Below are positions 57,680 to 64,000 of a stretch of DNA of 64,000 nucleotides, in pieces. This DNA is from Bryobacteraceae bacterium. Lineage in GTDB: Bacteria > Acidobacteriota > Terriglobia > Bryobacterales > Bryobacteraceae. Both the position numbers and the translations under genes were made by a program. The stretch lies in contig JAHDVK010000014.1 in assembly GCA_023384675.1 (NCBI GenBank), positions 85,183-149,182 on the forward strand. The letters are read 5' to 3'. The notes beneath the pieces were generated by a model. It saw only the letters and a program-made list of their open reading frames with translations. It was not told the origin of the DNA and did no database searches. Each line of letters starts with the position of its first letter. The stretch's first letter is position 1.

Positions 57680-58462
57680 CTATGGCAACAGGATGGAACC
57701 CTTGAGAAAAAGCGCGGCCTCCCCGGCCATGGTGACCCTTCCGCCCCGGTCCTCGCAATGGAGCGTACCGCCGCGGAGCGACACCTGGCGGCCTACGAGC
57801 TGGGTTTTGCCGAGCCGTTTGGACCAGTAAGGCACGAGCGTGCAGTGAGCCGAGCCGGTGACGGGGTCTTCGTTCACCCCTTTGGCCGGCGCGAAGAAGC
57901 GGGAGACGAAGTCGGCGCGGCGGCCCGGAGCGGTAACGATGACCGCGAACAGGTCAATGTCCATCAGCGCGCGCATGTCGGGTTCGAGGGAGCGGACGAT
58001 GTCTTCGTCCTCATAGACGACGAGGTAGTCGCGGGCGGCGAGCACCTCGACGGGCGGCGGTCCGAGGGCTTCGATCAGGCCGGGGCACGGCTCCACCGGC
58101 CCGGGAGGCCGGGCAGGGAAGTCCATCGAGAGACGCCCATTGTGCCGCGTGACCGTGAGTTCGCCGCTGGCGGTGGTGAAGGTGACTTCCTCGCGCCTCG
58201 GCTCCAGGAATTCGAATAGGACGTAGGCGGAGGCGAGGGTCGCATGTCCGCACAGATCCACCTCCACCGAAGGCGTGAACCACCGCAGATGGAACTGATC
58301 CCCGTCCTTGACGAAGAAGGCGGTTTCCGAGAGGTTGTTCTCCATCGCGATGGCTTGCAGGGTTTCGTCGGGCAGCCATTCGTCGAGGGGGCAGACCATG
58401 GCGGGGTTTCCGCCGAAGATATGCGAAGTGAAGGCGTCCACCTGATAGACGGGGATCTCCAT
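57680..58462 (-). CDS. PhzF-family isomerase
   Basis: A 260-residue protein of the PhzF/diaminopimelate-epimerase fold. MEIPVYQVDAFTSHIFGGNPAMVCPL is the standard N-terminus, NLSETAFFVKDG contains the catalytic glutamate (near residue 46), HATLASAYVLFEF the second-domain hinge, and FAPAKGVNEDPVTGSAHCTLVPYWSKRLG the conserved GxNEDPVTGSAH signature. Most stand-alone PhzF proteins are not phenazine enzymes; the reaction is likely proton transfer on an unknown amino- or keto-acid. It is the only other gene between the cbb3 operon and the metal locus, 46 bases after the cbb3 cluster's last stop in the opposite order. Confidence 0.92.
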   Translation of the reverse strand: MEIPVYQVDAFTSHIFGGNPAMVCPLDEWLPDETLQAIAMENNLSETAFFVKDGDQFHLRWFTPSVEVDLCGHATLASAYVLFEFLEPRREEVTFTTASGELTVTRHNGRLSMDFPARPPGPVEPCPGLIEALGPPPVEVLAARDYLVVYEDEDIVRSLEPDMRALMDIDLFAVIVTAPGRRADFVSRFFAPAKGVNEDPVTGSAHCTLVPYWSKRLGKTQLVGRQVSLRGGTLHCEDRGGRVTMAGEAALFLKGSILLP

Positions 58463-58508
58463 GCGAACAGTCTAGCGAGCTTTGGCGCCGGCTGTTCGGA
58501 GGGCGCGG

Positions 58509-59126
58509 CTAGGAGGCATCACTCAGGGTGCCTGCAGGGACCAGGTGATCCGCGATACGGTCGCGCAGTGGCATCGCGGCCGCCATTCCGGCGAGCATGC
58601 CAGTGAGCATGGCGAGATGCATACCGGCGGTGGCGGACGCCGCGAGCAGGGAGAAGGGATCGGCGAACCAGAGGCCGAAGGCGATCATGCCGGCGAGCAT
58701 GCCGGCGGTGTCGAGCGCCACCGCGGCGGCGAGAGCGGCGCGATGAGGGCGGTAGCGGAGCAGACAGCGTGACCAGGCCACGCCCGGCGGAATGGCGAAG
58801 AGCAGCATCAATCCGGTCATCCAGGTAAACAGTCCGCCATCGGCGCGGCCGTGCATGGAGCAGGGCACGCCCACGAGGGATGAGGTGAAGCGGGCATCGG
58901 TCCAGGTGCCGAGCAGCATGCCGAAGCCGCCCAGAGCGCCCATCACGAGGAGCATGTCCAGATGCGGACTCCAATAGCGCCGAGCCTGCCATGCGGCGGC
59001 GGTGGCGAGCGAGAGAAACGCGCCCAGCAGCAGTGCGCGGGCATCGAGGTGGGCCAGCCACCACAATCCCGCGGCTTGGGCGAACACTGCCGCCGCCAGG
59101 GCGAAGGACTGCACCCGCACGCTCAC
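58509..59126 (-). CDS. Uncharacterised six-helix membrane protein of the cbb3 operon
   Basis: A 205-residue protein beginning at a GTG (59126) that overlaps the ccoI stop by four bases. About six transmembrane helices are seen. They are unusually rich in Met and His: SPHLDMLLVMGALGGFGMLLG, SMHGRADGGLFTWMTGLMLL, TAGMLAGMIAFGLWF and AGMHLAMLTGMLAGMAAAM. A VPCSMHG motif lies in a loop. The position directly after the copper ATPase and the Met/His helices suggest copper handling for oxidase assembly, a role played elsewhere by CcoG, CcoH and others absent here. No family is recognised. A much longer frame upstream runs antiparallel through ccoI and is rejected. Confidence 0.8.
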   Translation of the reverse strand: MSVRVQSFALAAAVFAQAAGLWWLAHLDARALLLGAFLSLATAAAWQARRYWSPHLDMLLVMGALGGFGMLLGTWTDARFTSSLVGVPCSMHGRADGGLFTWMTGLMLLFAIPPGVAWSRCLLRYRPHRAALAAAVALDTAGMLAGMIAFGLWFADPFSLLAASATAGMHLAMLTGMLAGMAAAMPLRDRIADHLVPAGTLSDAS

Positions 59127-60946
59127 GCGGCGTCCTCCTCCTGCGGCAGCAGGCGCAGCGCGCGCCATGTGACGGTGAGGCTCGAGCACGTCATCAGCAG
59201 CACAGCCAGGATGGGATGGAGCAGGCCCGCGGCGGCCACGGCGATGCCCGCGATGTTGTAGGCGACGGCGAGCTGCAGGTTGGAGCGGGTGACGCGGCGC
59301 GCCTCTCGGGCGTAAGCAATGGCGGCGGGGATGTCCCGCGGGTCGCCGCCGCGCCATACCAGCGCCGCCAGTTCGTGGGCGGCTTCCGCGCCCGCGTGGA
59401 CGGCGATGCCACAATGGGCGGCGGCGAGAGCGGGCGTGTCGTTCACGCCGTCACCCAGAAACAACACGGTACGGCCCTGCGCCTGGAGTTGGCGGACCAG
59501 ATCCTGTTTGGCTTCAGGGTCAAGCGAGGGGTGGGTCTCGGGAAAGCCCGCGGCGGCGGCGCGGGCCGGCGCGTCGCCGGTGGCAAGAATCGTCTGCACG
59601 CCCTGGTCTTGCAGACGTTCCAGTGCTTCGGGCAGAGCCGGATGCAGCCGTTCCCCGATGAAGAAGCGCGCGGCGGGGCGGTTATCGACCGTCATAAGCA
59701 CTTCGCGTTCCGCATCGCCGCCGGCCGATTCCAGACGGACCGTGCGCCCATCCGCGAGGCGGGCTTCCACACCGCGGCCGGGCAGCAGACGCAGCGCCTC
59801 GACGACATGATCGCCCGAATCCACTTCGCGGAATGCGGTTGCCAGGGGATGGCGCGAGGCGCGTTCCACTGCTGCCGCCAGCTGGCGCAGCGCCGCGGGT
59901 TCGGGCAGCACATACTCGGCGCGTACGAGCGCCGGGTCCACCGCGGCGAGCGTGCCGGTCTTGTCGAACACAGCGGTGTCGATGCAGGCGAGGCGTTCAA
60001 TCGAAGCGCCGTCGCGCACCAGAAACCCACGGGCGGCGAGGCCGCGTGCAGCGCTCCACAAGGCAGCAGGCGTAGCGAAGCCGGCGGCGCACGGGCAGGC
60101 CACCAGCAGCACAGCCATGCAATGGAGCAGGGCCGTCGGGAGGTCTGCGCGGTGGAACCAAAAGGCGAACGTGGCGGCGGCCGCGAGGCTGACAACGGGC
60201 ACAAACAGCTGAGCGAACCGGTCGGCCGTGCGAGCGATCGAGGCGGGGTTCGCGCGGGCGCGATCAATGGCTTCGAGTAGTGGGGAGGGCGTGCGCGAGT
60301 CCTCGAGCGCCTCGAGTGTCAGCAGCCCGTCCAAGGAATAAGCGCCCGCCGGCAGCGTATCGCCGGAGCTGCGGCGGTTGGCGAAAAACTCACCCGTGAG
60401 GCGCGATTCCTCGACGAACGCCTCTCCAGCCACCACGCGCGCGCGAACCGGGATACGTTCGCCCGGATGCACCTGGAAACGGGCGCCTTCGTGCAGCGGC
60501 GCTCCGCCCGGCGCGGGCACGGCCAGAAGAGCATCGAGCGCACGCTGCTGCGCGCGCGCCGCGGCCATGGTTCCTAATGTGTAGACCACGAGCAGGATGG
60601 CCGCCACCTCGTAATAGACGGCTCCTTTCCCCGTGATGCTCGCCATCGCCGAGGCGCCCACCGCCCCGGCGATGCCAAGCAGGAACAGCGCCTCGATGCT
60701 TACGCGCCGCGCCCGCAGAGCGCGCCATGCGCTGGTCAACAACGGTCCTGCGAGGAGCGCGAAGACAGCGGCGGTCAGAATCGCGGCCGCCAAATGCAGC
60801 CGTCCGCGTTCGGCGGCAGTGGTCTCAGAGAGATTCACGGCCAGCGAAAGGGTCATCGCATTCATGGCCAGAAACGCGCTGAAACCGATGCGCAGCCACG
60901 GCAGGCGTTCGCCGGGCGCACAAGCGGCATGGCAGGAAGGCGTCAT
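59123..60946 (-). CDS. ccoI: CcoI/FixI-type copper P-type ATPase lacking an HMA domain
   Basis: A 607-residue P1B ATPase that supplies copper for cbb3 oxidase maturation. The order is: helices at 50-130, actuator SRLTGE (residues 181-186), membrane CPC (Cys284-Pro-Cys286 in LLVACPCAAGFATPAAL), phosphorylation VFDKTGT (Asp328), the HP motif (RASRHPLA, near 366) and the hinge GDGVND (498-503). It lacks the N-terminal CxxC metal-binding domain of most relatives; only CHAAC occurs at residues 5-9. At 607 residues it is about 100-200 short of family length. It overlaps the ccoP stop and the following gene, each by four bases. Confidence 0.92.
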   Translation of the reverse strand: MTPSCHAACAPGERLPWLRIGFSAFLAMNAMTLSLAVNLSETTAAERGRLHLAAAILTAAVFALLAGPLLTSAWRALRARRVSIEALFLLGIAGAVGASAMASITGKGAVYYEVAAILLVVYTLGTMAAARAQQRALDALLAVPAPGGAPLHEGARFQVHPGERIPVRARVVAGEAFVEESRLTGEFFANRRSSGDTLPAGAYSLDGLLTLEALEDSRTPSPLLEAIDRARANPASIARTADRFAQLFVPVVSLAAAATFAFWFHRADLPTALLHCMAVLLVACPCAAGFATPAALWSAARGLAARGFLVRDGASIERLACIDTAVFDKTGTLAAVDPALVRAEYVLPEPAALRQLAAAVERASRHPLATAFREVDSGDHVVEALRLLPGRGVEARLADGRTVRLESAGGDAEREVLMTVDNRPAARFFIGERLHPALPEALERLQDQGVQTILATGDAPARAAAAGFPETHPSLDPEAKQDLVRQLQAQGRTVLFLGDGVNDTPALAAAHCGIAVHAGAEAAHELAALVWRGGDPRDIPAAIAYAREARRVTRSNLQLAVAYNIAGIAVAAAGLLHPILAVLLMTCSSLTVTWRALRLLPQEEDAA

Positions 60947-61599
60947 GGCGCGGCGGCGGCGCGCAGTTCAGCGGCGGTCCAAGGCTGGGTGCGGCGTCCG
61001 GCCGCTTCGCGGATGCGCGCCACGGTCTCCGGAGCCACGGCGGGCGCGTTGTTGCCGAACGAAGCGCGGGTGTAGGTCAGCACGGCGGCGATCTGCTCGT
61101 CCTTTAACTGGCCCCAGGCGGGCATCTCGCTGTCGTAGGTGTTGCCGAGCACCACCATCGGACCCTGAGCGCCATGCAACAGGATGCGGACCAGCGTCTC
61201 CTCATCGCCCAGCATCCATTCGCTCTGCGCCAGTGGCGGGAAAGCGCCCTCCACTCCCTCGCCATCGGCCTGATGGCAAGTGACGCAGTTGTTGTAGATG
61301 CGCCGGCCGAGCACCATCGGGTCCACTGGCGCAGGCTCCGGTCGCGCGGCCAGGCCCGCGCCCGGCCTCATCATCTCGTCGGTGAGTACGCCCACTTGAA
61401 AATCGCCCGAGTTCATCGCCAGATACCATCCGCCCCAGCCGATCAGCGCGAAGTAGATCAGCATCAGCCAGACGGGCGTGGGTTCGAAGCCGTCGGTGGG
61501 TTCGTCGAGTTCCCGCATGATCGGGTGATGCATGGGGACGACTCCGGGCGTGGCGCTCTCCTCGCGGTCAATGCGCTGGCGGGGTGTTTCTTCGCTCAT
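60943..61599 (-). CDS. ccoP: cbb3 oxidase cytochrome c subunit, CcoP-like, single heme
   Basis: A 218-residue membrane-anchored cytochrome c. The N-terminus is a cytoplasmic polar stretch with MHHPIMRELDEPTDGFEPTP, the cbb3 CcoP hallmark. One transmembrane helix follows (VWLMLIYFALIGWGGWYLAM), then a periplasmic domain with a single heme motif, CVTCH, and a likely axial Met in YDSEMPAWGQLKDEQI. Standard CcoP has two hemes; only one is found here and the protein is correspondingly short (218 versus about 300). It overlaps ccoO and ccoI by four bases each. Confidence 0.9.
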   Translation of the reverse strand: MSEETPRQRIDREESATPGVVPMHHPIMRELDEPTDGFEPTPVWLMLIYFALIGWGGWYLAMNSGDFQVGVLTDEMMRPGAGLAARPEPAPVDPMVLGRRIYNNCVTCHQADGEGVEGAFPPLAQSEWMLGDEETLVRILLHGAQGPMVVLGNTYDSEMPAWGQLKDEQIAAVLTYTRASFGNNAPAVAPETVARIREAAGRRTQPWTAAELRAAAAP

Positions 61600-62192
61600 T
61601 GGGGCGCCTCCGGAAGTTCGTAGCTCTTGTCGAGGCTGCGCAGGTAGGCATAAAGATGTTCCGCGCGCGAGGTGGGGAGGATCCATCCCGAGTTGTCCGG
61701 AAGGCGGATGGCTCGCTCCGGCACGCGGTCCGGCACGGTGATCTTTTCGAACAGGAAGCGGTGCGGCGGCATTGTGGAACCCGGCGAGGTGATCACCGGA
61801 TCGTAGAGATGCAGCAGATGCCAATCCCGGCTGGGCTGGCGCGCGCCGGCGTTGGCGAGGTCGGGTCCGGTGCGCATCGTGCCCAACTGGTGCGGCTTGT
61901 CGAACAGGTAGTCGCGCGGGACGGTGCGCCGCATCCCCCAGCCGCGGTCGATATCGGCGCCAAAGCCGGCCGGCCGCACTTGCTGCGTATGGCAGTAAAT
62001 GCACCCTAACGACACATACTCGGCCCGCCCAAGCGCCTCCGCGCCCTCCAGGCGCACCGGCCAGAGGTTCCCGTCGTCATCCTTGTGCTGTTCCATCTCG
62101 CGGAACTGCCAGTTGGGGATAAGCACGAGCCCCGCCATGGAAAGCACGACGGTCAACATGATTCCCAGCGCGATCGTTACACTCCGGTTCAT
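61596..62192 (-). CDS. ccoO: cbb3 oxidase subunit II (monoheme cytochrome c)
   Basis: A 198-residue protein with an N-terminal signal anchor (SVTIALGIMLTVVLSMAGLVLIP). The heme motif is CIYCH in SLGCIYCHTQQVRPAGFGADI, the strongest signature of CcoO. RTGPDLANAG and SIxMP-like PGSTMPPHRFLFEKI carry the axial-ligand Met region. The length is close to the usual 200-240. An ATG at 62192 overlaps the ccoN stop by four bases and has GAAGG as ribosome site. It passes electrons from CcoP to the CcoN heme-copper centre. Confidence 0.94.
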   Translation of the reverse strand: MNRSVTIALGIMLTVVLSMAGLVLIPNWQFREMEQHKDDDGNLWPVRLEGAEALGRAEYVSLGCIYCHTQQVRPAGFGADIDRGWGMRRTVPRDYLFDKPHQLGTMRTGPDLANAGARQPSRDWHLLHLYDPVITSPGSTMPPHRFLFEKITVPDRVPERAIRLPDNSGWILPTSRAEHLYAYLRSLDKSYELPEAPQ

Positions 62193-63637
62193 GCGCCCTT
62201 CCTCCGTTTCAGCAGTGTGGGGCCGATCAGCGCCGCGCCCCGCTGCCGGATCAGGTTCCACACCAGCCATGCGAAGCTTACATGGCCCGCCGCCATCAAC
62301 ACCCCTGCCACCGAGCGCGAATGCAGCCACGGCTTGGTGTATTCGACAATCGCCAAAAAGGGGATGTTCGGGTCGTTCATCAGCCGCCCTTGCTGCCACC
62401 CGGCCCACGTGAGACCCACCCAGTACAACGCAATGCCCAGCGCCGTGGTCCAAAAGTGGACCCGGATCCAGCGCGCCGAATGCCACTCCACGTTCATCAG
62501 CCGGGGCAGGATGTAATACGCCGCCCCGAACATCATCATGCTGAAGAAGGCGTAGACGCCCAGATGCGCGTGCGCGATCGTGTAATGCGTGAAGTGCGAC
62601 ACCTCGTTCACCGCGCGAAGCGAGGTCAGCGAGCCCTGAAAGCTCACCGCTGTATAGGACATTGCCGCGAAAACCACGAAGCGCAACGTGGGGCTGGTCC
62701 GCAGATGATGAAAGTGGCCCACCATCGTCAGGTGATGGTTCACCGCCACCGTGATCACCGGGATAAACATCATCATCGAACCGACGATGCCTACCGTCAC
62801 CAGCCAGGCGGGCAGCGGTCCGCCGATCAGGTGGTGGGTCCCCGCCCAGTTATAGAAGATCGCCAGCGTCCAGAAGCCCAACAGCGACAGATGGTAGCTG
62901 TGCACCGGGCGCCCGATCACCTTCGGAATCATGTAGTACGCCGTCGCCAGCCCGATCGGCGTGAACCACAGCCCCAGCACATTGTGCGCGAACCACCAGT
63001 TCGCCGCCGCCTTCGCCACCCCGCGCGCGGCATCCGTTTCGCTCAGGATCACGCCTAGCACGTACAAAAACGGGAACCACAGCACCGCCCCGAACAGATA
63101 CCACTGCGAGACGTAGGTGTGCTTCACCTGGCGCCGCACGAACATCAGTACCGACGCCACAATGATGACCCCCATGCAGAAGCCGATGAACGCCAGCACC
63201 TCCACGGGAAATTCGAGCCATTCGATGCCCGTCGACGCGCCCTGCAGGATCCGCACCGTCCCATACAACACCGCGAGGTTCCAGATCACCACCGTCACCG
63301 GCAGCAGCAACCGCAGCGGCAGCCGGACCCGCGACAGCCGCGCCTGCAGCCATAGCAGCACCCCCACGCCCGCCATCGAACCCCACCCGTAAATCATCGT
63401 GCTCAGATGCGCCGGGCGCACCCTCCCGAACGTGAGCCATTCCGCATCCGCGAGAAACCCGGGCGCGTGCATCTTCACCGATGCCACCAGCGCCAGCACG
63501 CTCCCGGCGAGCAGCCAGAATACGGCGCTCGCCATGTACCACACCACCGTCTGGCGGCACGAACGGTCGATCTGGATCCGGCTCACGCGGTCGTTCACCG
63601 CCGGTTCGGGCAGCGGCGCCGCCATCGCCGGCGTCAC
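62189..63637 (-). CDS. ccoN: cbb3 oxidase subunit I (heme-copper catalytic subunit)
   Basis: A 482-residue integral membrane protein with about 12 helices. The heme and copper histidines are visible: RPAHLSTMIYGWGS (heme b), WWFAHNVLGLWFTPIGLATAYYMIP (CuB His and the cross-linked-Tyr region), YNWAGTHHLIGGPLP (paired CuB His) and HFTHYTIAHAHLGVYAF (heme b3/b). RVRPAHLS and EWLEFPVEVL are typical of subfamily C. It reduces oxygen at very low concentration. The start is a GTG at 63637 overlapping the ccoS stop; an ATG four codons later is the alternative. Confidence 0.95.
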   Translation of the reverse strand: MTPAMAAPLPEPAVNDRVSRIQIDRSCRQTVVWYMASAVFWLLAGSVLALVASVKMHAPGFLADAEWLTFGRVRPAHLSTMIYGWGSMAGVGVLLWLQARLSRVRLPLRLLLPVTVVIWNLAVLYGTVRILQGASTGIEWLEFPVEVLAFIGFCMGVIIVASVLMFVRRQVKHTYVSQWYLFGAVLWFPFLYVLGVILSETDAARGVAKAAANWWFAHNVLGLWFTPIGLATAYYMIPKVIGRPVHSYHLSLLGFWTLAIFYNWAGTHHLIGGPLPAWLVTVGIVGSMMMFIPVITVAVNHHLTMVGHFHHLRTSPTLRFVVFAAMSYTAVSFQGSLTSLRAVNEVSHFTHYTIAHAHLGVYAFFSMMMFGAAYYILPRLMNVEWHSARWIRVHFWTTALGIALYWVGLTWAGWQQGRLMNDPNIPFLAIVEYTKPWLHSRSVAGVLMAAGHVSFAWLVWNLIRQRGAALIGPTLLKRRKGA

Positions 63638-63825
63638 TGGGCGCCACCTTCGCCCGGAAAGCGGTCCGTAACTTGTCCCACAGGCTCGCCATCGTCGAAA
63701 ATGCTGGCCGCGCCGGCGCGGAAGTCCCGGAACTGCCCCGTCTGGACTGCCCAGGCCAGCGCCCACACCGCCGACGCCCCTGCCAGCAGCGTGAACGTCC
63801 AAATCACCATGTAAACCACGAACAC
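63634..63825 (-). CDS. ccoS: cbb3 oxidase assembly protein CcoS
   Basis: A 63-residue single-span membrane protein. The helix FVVYMVIWTFTLLAGASAVWALAWAV is followed by TGQFRDFRAGAASIFDDGEPV, which matches the CcoS signature SGQFDDLxxPAxRILxDD(D/E)EP. It is needed for heme/copper insertion into cbb3. The GTG start at 63825 has GGGAGGG six bases upstream. It is the first gene of the oxidase cluster and overlaps ccoN by four bases (GTGA). Confidence 0.88.
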   Translation of the reverse strand: MFVVYMVIWTFTLLAGASAVWALAWAVQTGQFRDFRAGAASIFDDGEPVGQVTDRFPGEGGAQ

Positions 63826-63893
63826 GGAGTCCCTCCCGGTTGCTAGATTGTCAGGCGGCCTTTTCAGGTTCGCATTTCACACTGGCTCGACTG

Positions 63894-63907
63894 AAGATAA
63901 GAATCAA
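63894..63907 (-). promoter_or_regulatory. FNR/Crp-like site upstream of the cbb3 operon
   Basis: On the minus strand TTGAT-TCTT-ATCTT matches 8 of 10 fixed positions of the FNR box TTGAT-N4-ATCAA. It is centred about 75 bases before the ccoS start. Oxygen-limited control by an FNR-type regulator would fit a cbb3 oxidase, but no ideal -10 is seen at the expected distance. The remaining 175-base upstream region to the window edge holds nothing else recognised. Confidence 0.35.
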
Positions 63908-64000
63908 TTAATGGAATTATCGTATTTCAGGCAAGCGGACCGCTTAGTACACGATTTCATTAATACGCTAACGTATCTCTGAGTGGATAAGTTCACTCAC

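Noticed and set aside
60943..62004. Long CcoP and CcoO frames with extra N-terminal residues
   Set aside because: Each extension is antiparallel in character or out of frame with the gene before it. The four-base ATGA junctions mark the true starts.
1..64000. tRNA genes, rRNA, CRISPR arrays, insertion sequences, prophage and toxin-antitoxin pairs
   Set aside because: No T-loop-like GGTTCRANYCC in a cloverleaf context, no regularly spaced repeats, no transposase or integrase motifs and no composition shift were found by eye.

Overview
The window is GC-rich, densely coded bacterial chromosome. It most likely comes from an acidobacterium of the Bryobacterales/Solibacter type. Two lineage-flavoured proteins support this. 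One is a large secreted protein with InlB-like repeats and a C-terminal domain of the kind catalogued as Solibacter-specific (37559-40147). The other is a VWFA-related acidobacterial-type protein (40815-41969). Many Tat, Sec and lipoprotein-exported enzymes and a PadR regulator fit the same picture. I see no rRNA, tRNA, CRISPR array, insertion sequence, integrase or phage gene. Nothing marks a mobile island, so the novelty here lies in small genes, RNA and operon composition.

Layout. 1-4372 (minus): HIT protein, HU, ribosomal protein S1 behind a near-consensus promoter, a carboxymuconolactone decarboxylase-like protein and a LarA-type racemase. 4480-11150 (plus): a 36-residue membrane peptide, a D-aminoacylase-like enzyme, a methyltransferase, a secreted protein, an AI-2E-type transporter, a TIM-barrel protein and a small anchored protein. 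11147-15044 (minus): an HD-GYP/GAF/GGDEF c-di-GMP protein and a PQQ-type propeller. 15177-21469 (plus): a surface-polysaccharide-like group (CpsB-type phosphatase, desaturase, flippase, large lipoprotein). 21495-28384: PadR, exported hydrolases, a PI-PLC-like lipoprotein, an oxidoreductase, a bidirectional terminator, a DUF5684-like membrane protein and a TylF-like methyltransferase. 28527-36351 (plus): a five-gene unit pairing an adenylate-forming enzyme and a thioester-reductase-like dehydrogenase with a glycosyltransferase and a MacB/Lol-like ABC exporter. 36355-42834 (minus): FecR-like, repeat, response-regulator, VWA and rhomboid proteins. 42918-46005 (plus): acetyl-CoA synthetase and an EEP-family enzyme. 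46010-53457 (minus): a hybrid kinase, YmdB, an unannotated 6S RNA, TsaC, homocysteine methyltransferase/MTHFR and a SAM hydrolase. 53505-56645 (plus): cysteine desulfurase, MnmA and a lipid A-type acyltransferase. 56639-57618 (minus): a compact small-protein metal locus. 57680-63825 (minus): PhzF and a six-gene cbb3 oxidase operon.

The two most interesting items are easy to miss. The first is the locus at 56639-57679. There a standalone Fur/PerR-type Cys4 zinc domain without a winged helix (82 aa) is coupled to a 34-aa membrane peptide. These are followed by a MerR-type 20-bp-spacer promoter driving a 37-aa, 11-cysteine metallothionein-like peptide and a MerR-family regulator. The second is a 6S RNA (ssrS) of about 188 nt just upstream of ymdB, recognised by its conserved core and its matching terminal stem.

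All coordinates, motifs and residue numbers were read by eye. Family names rest on motif recognition, not database searches.
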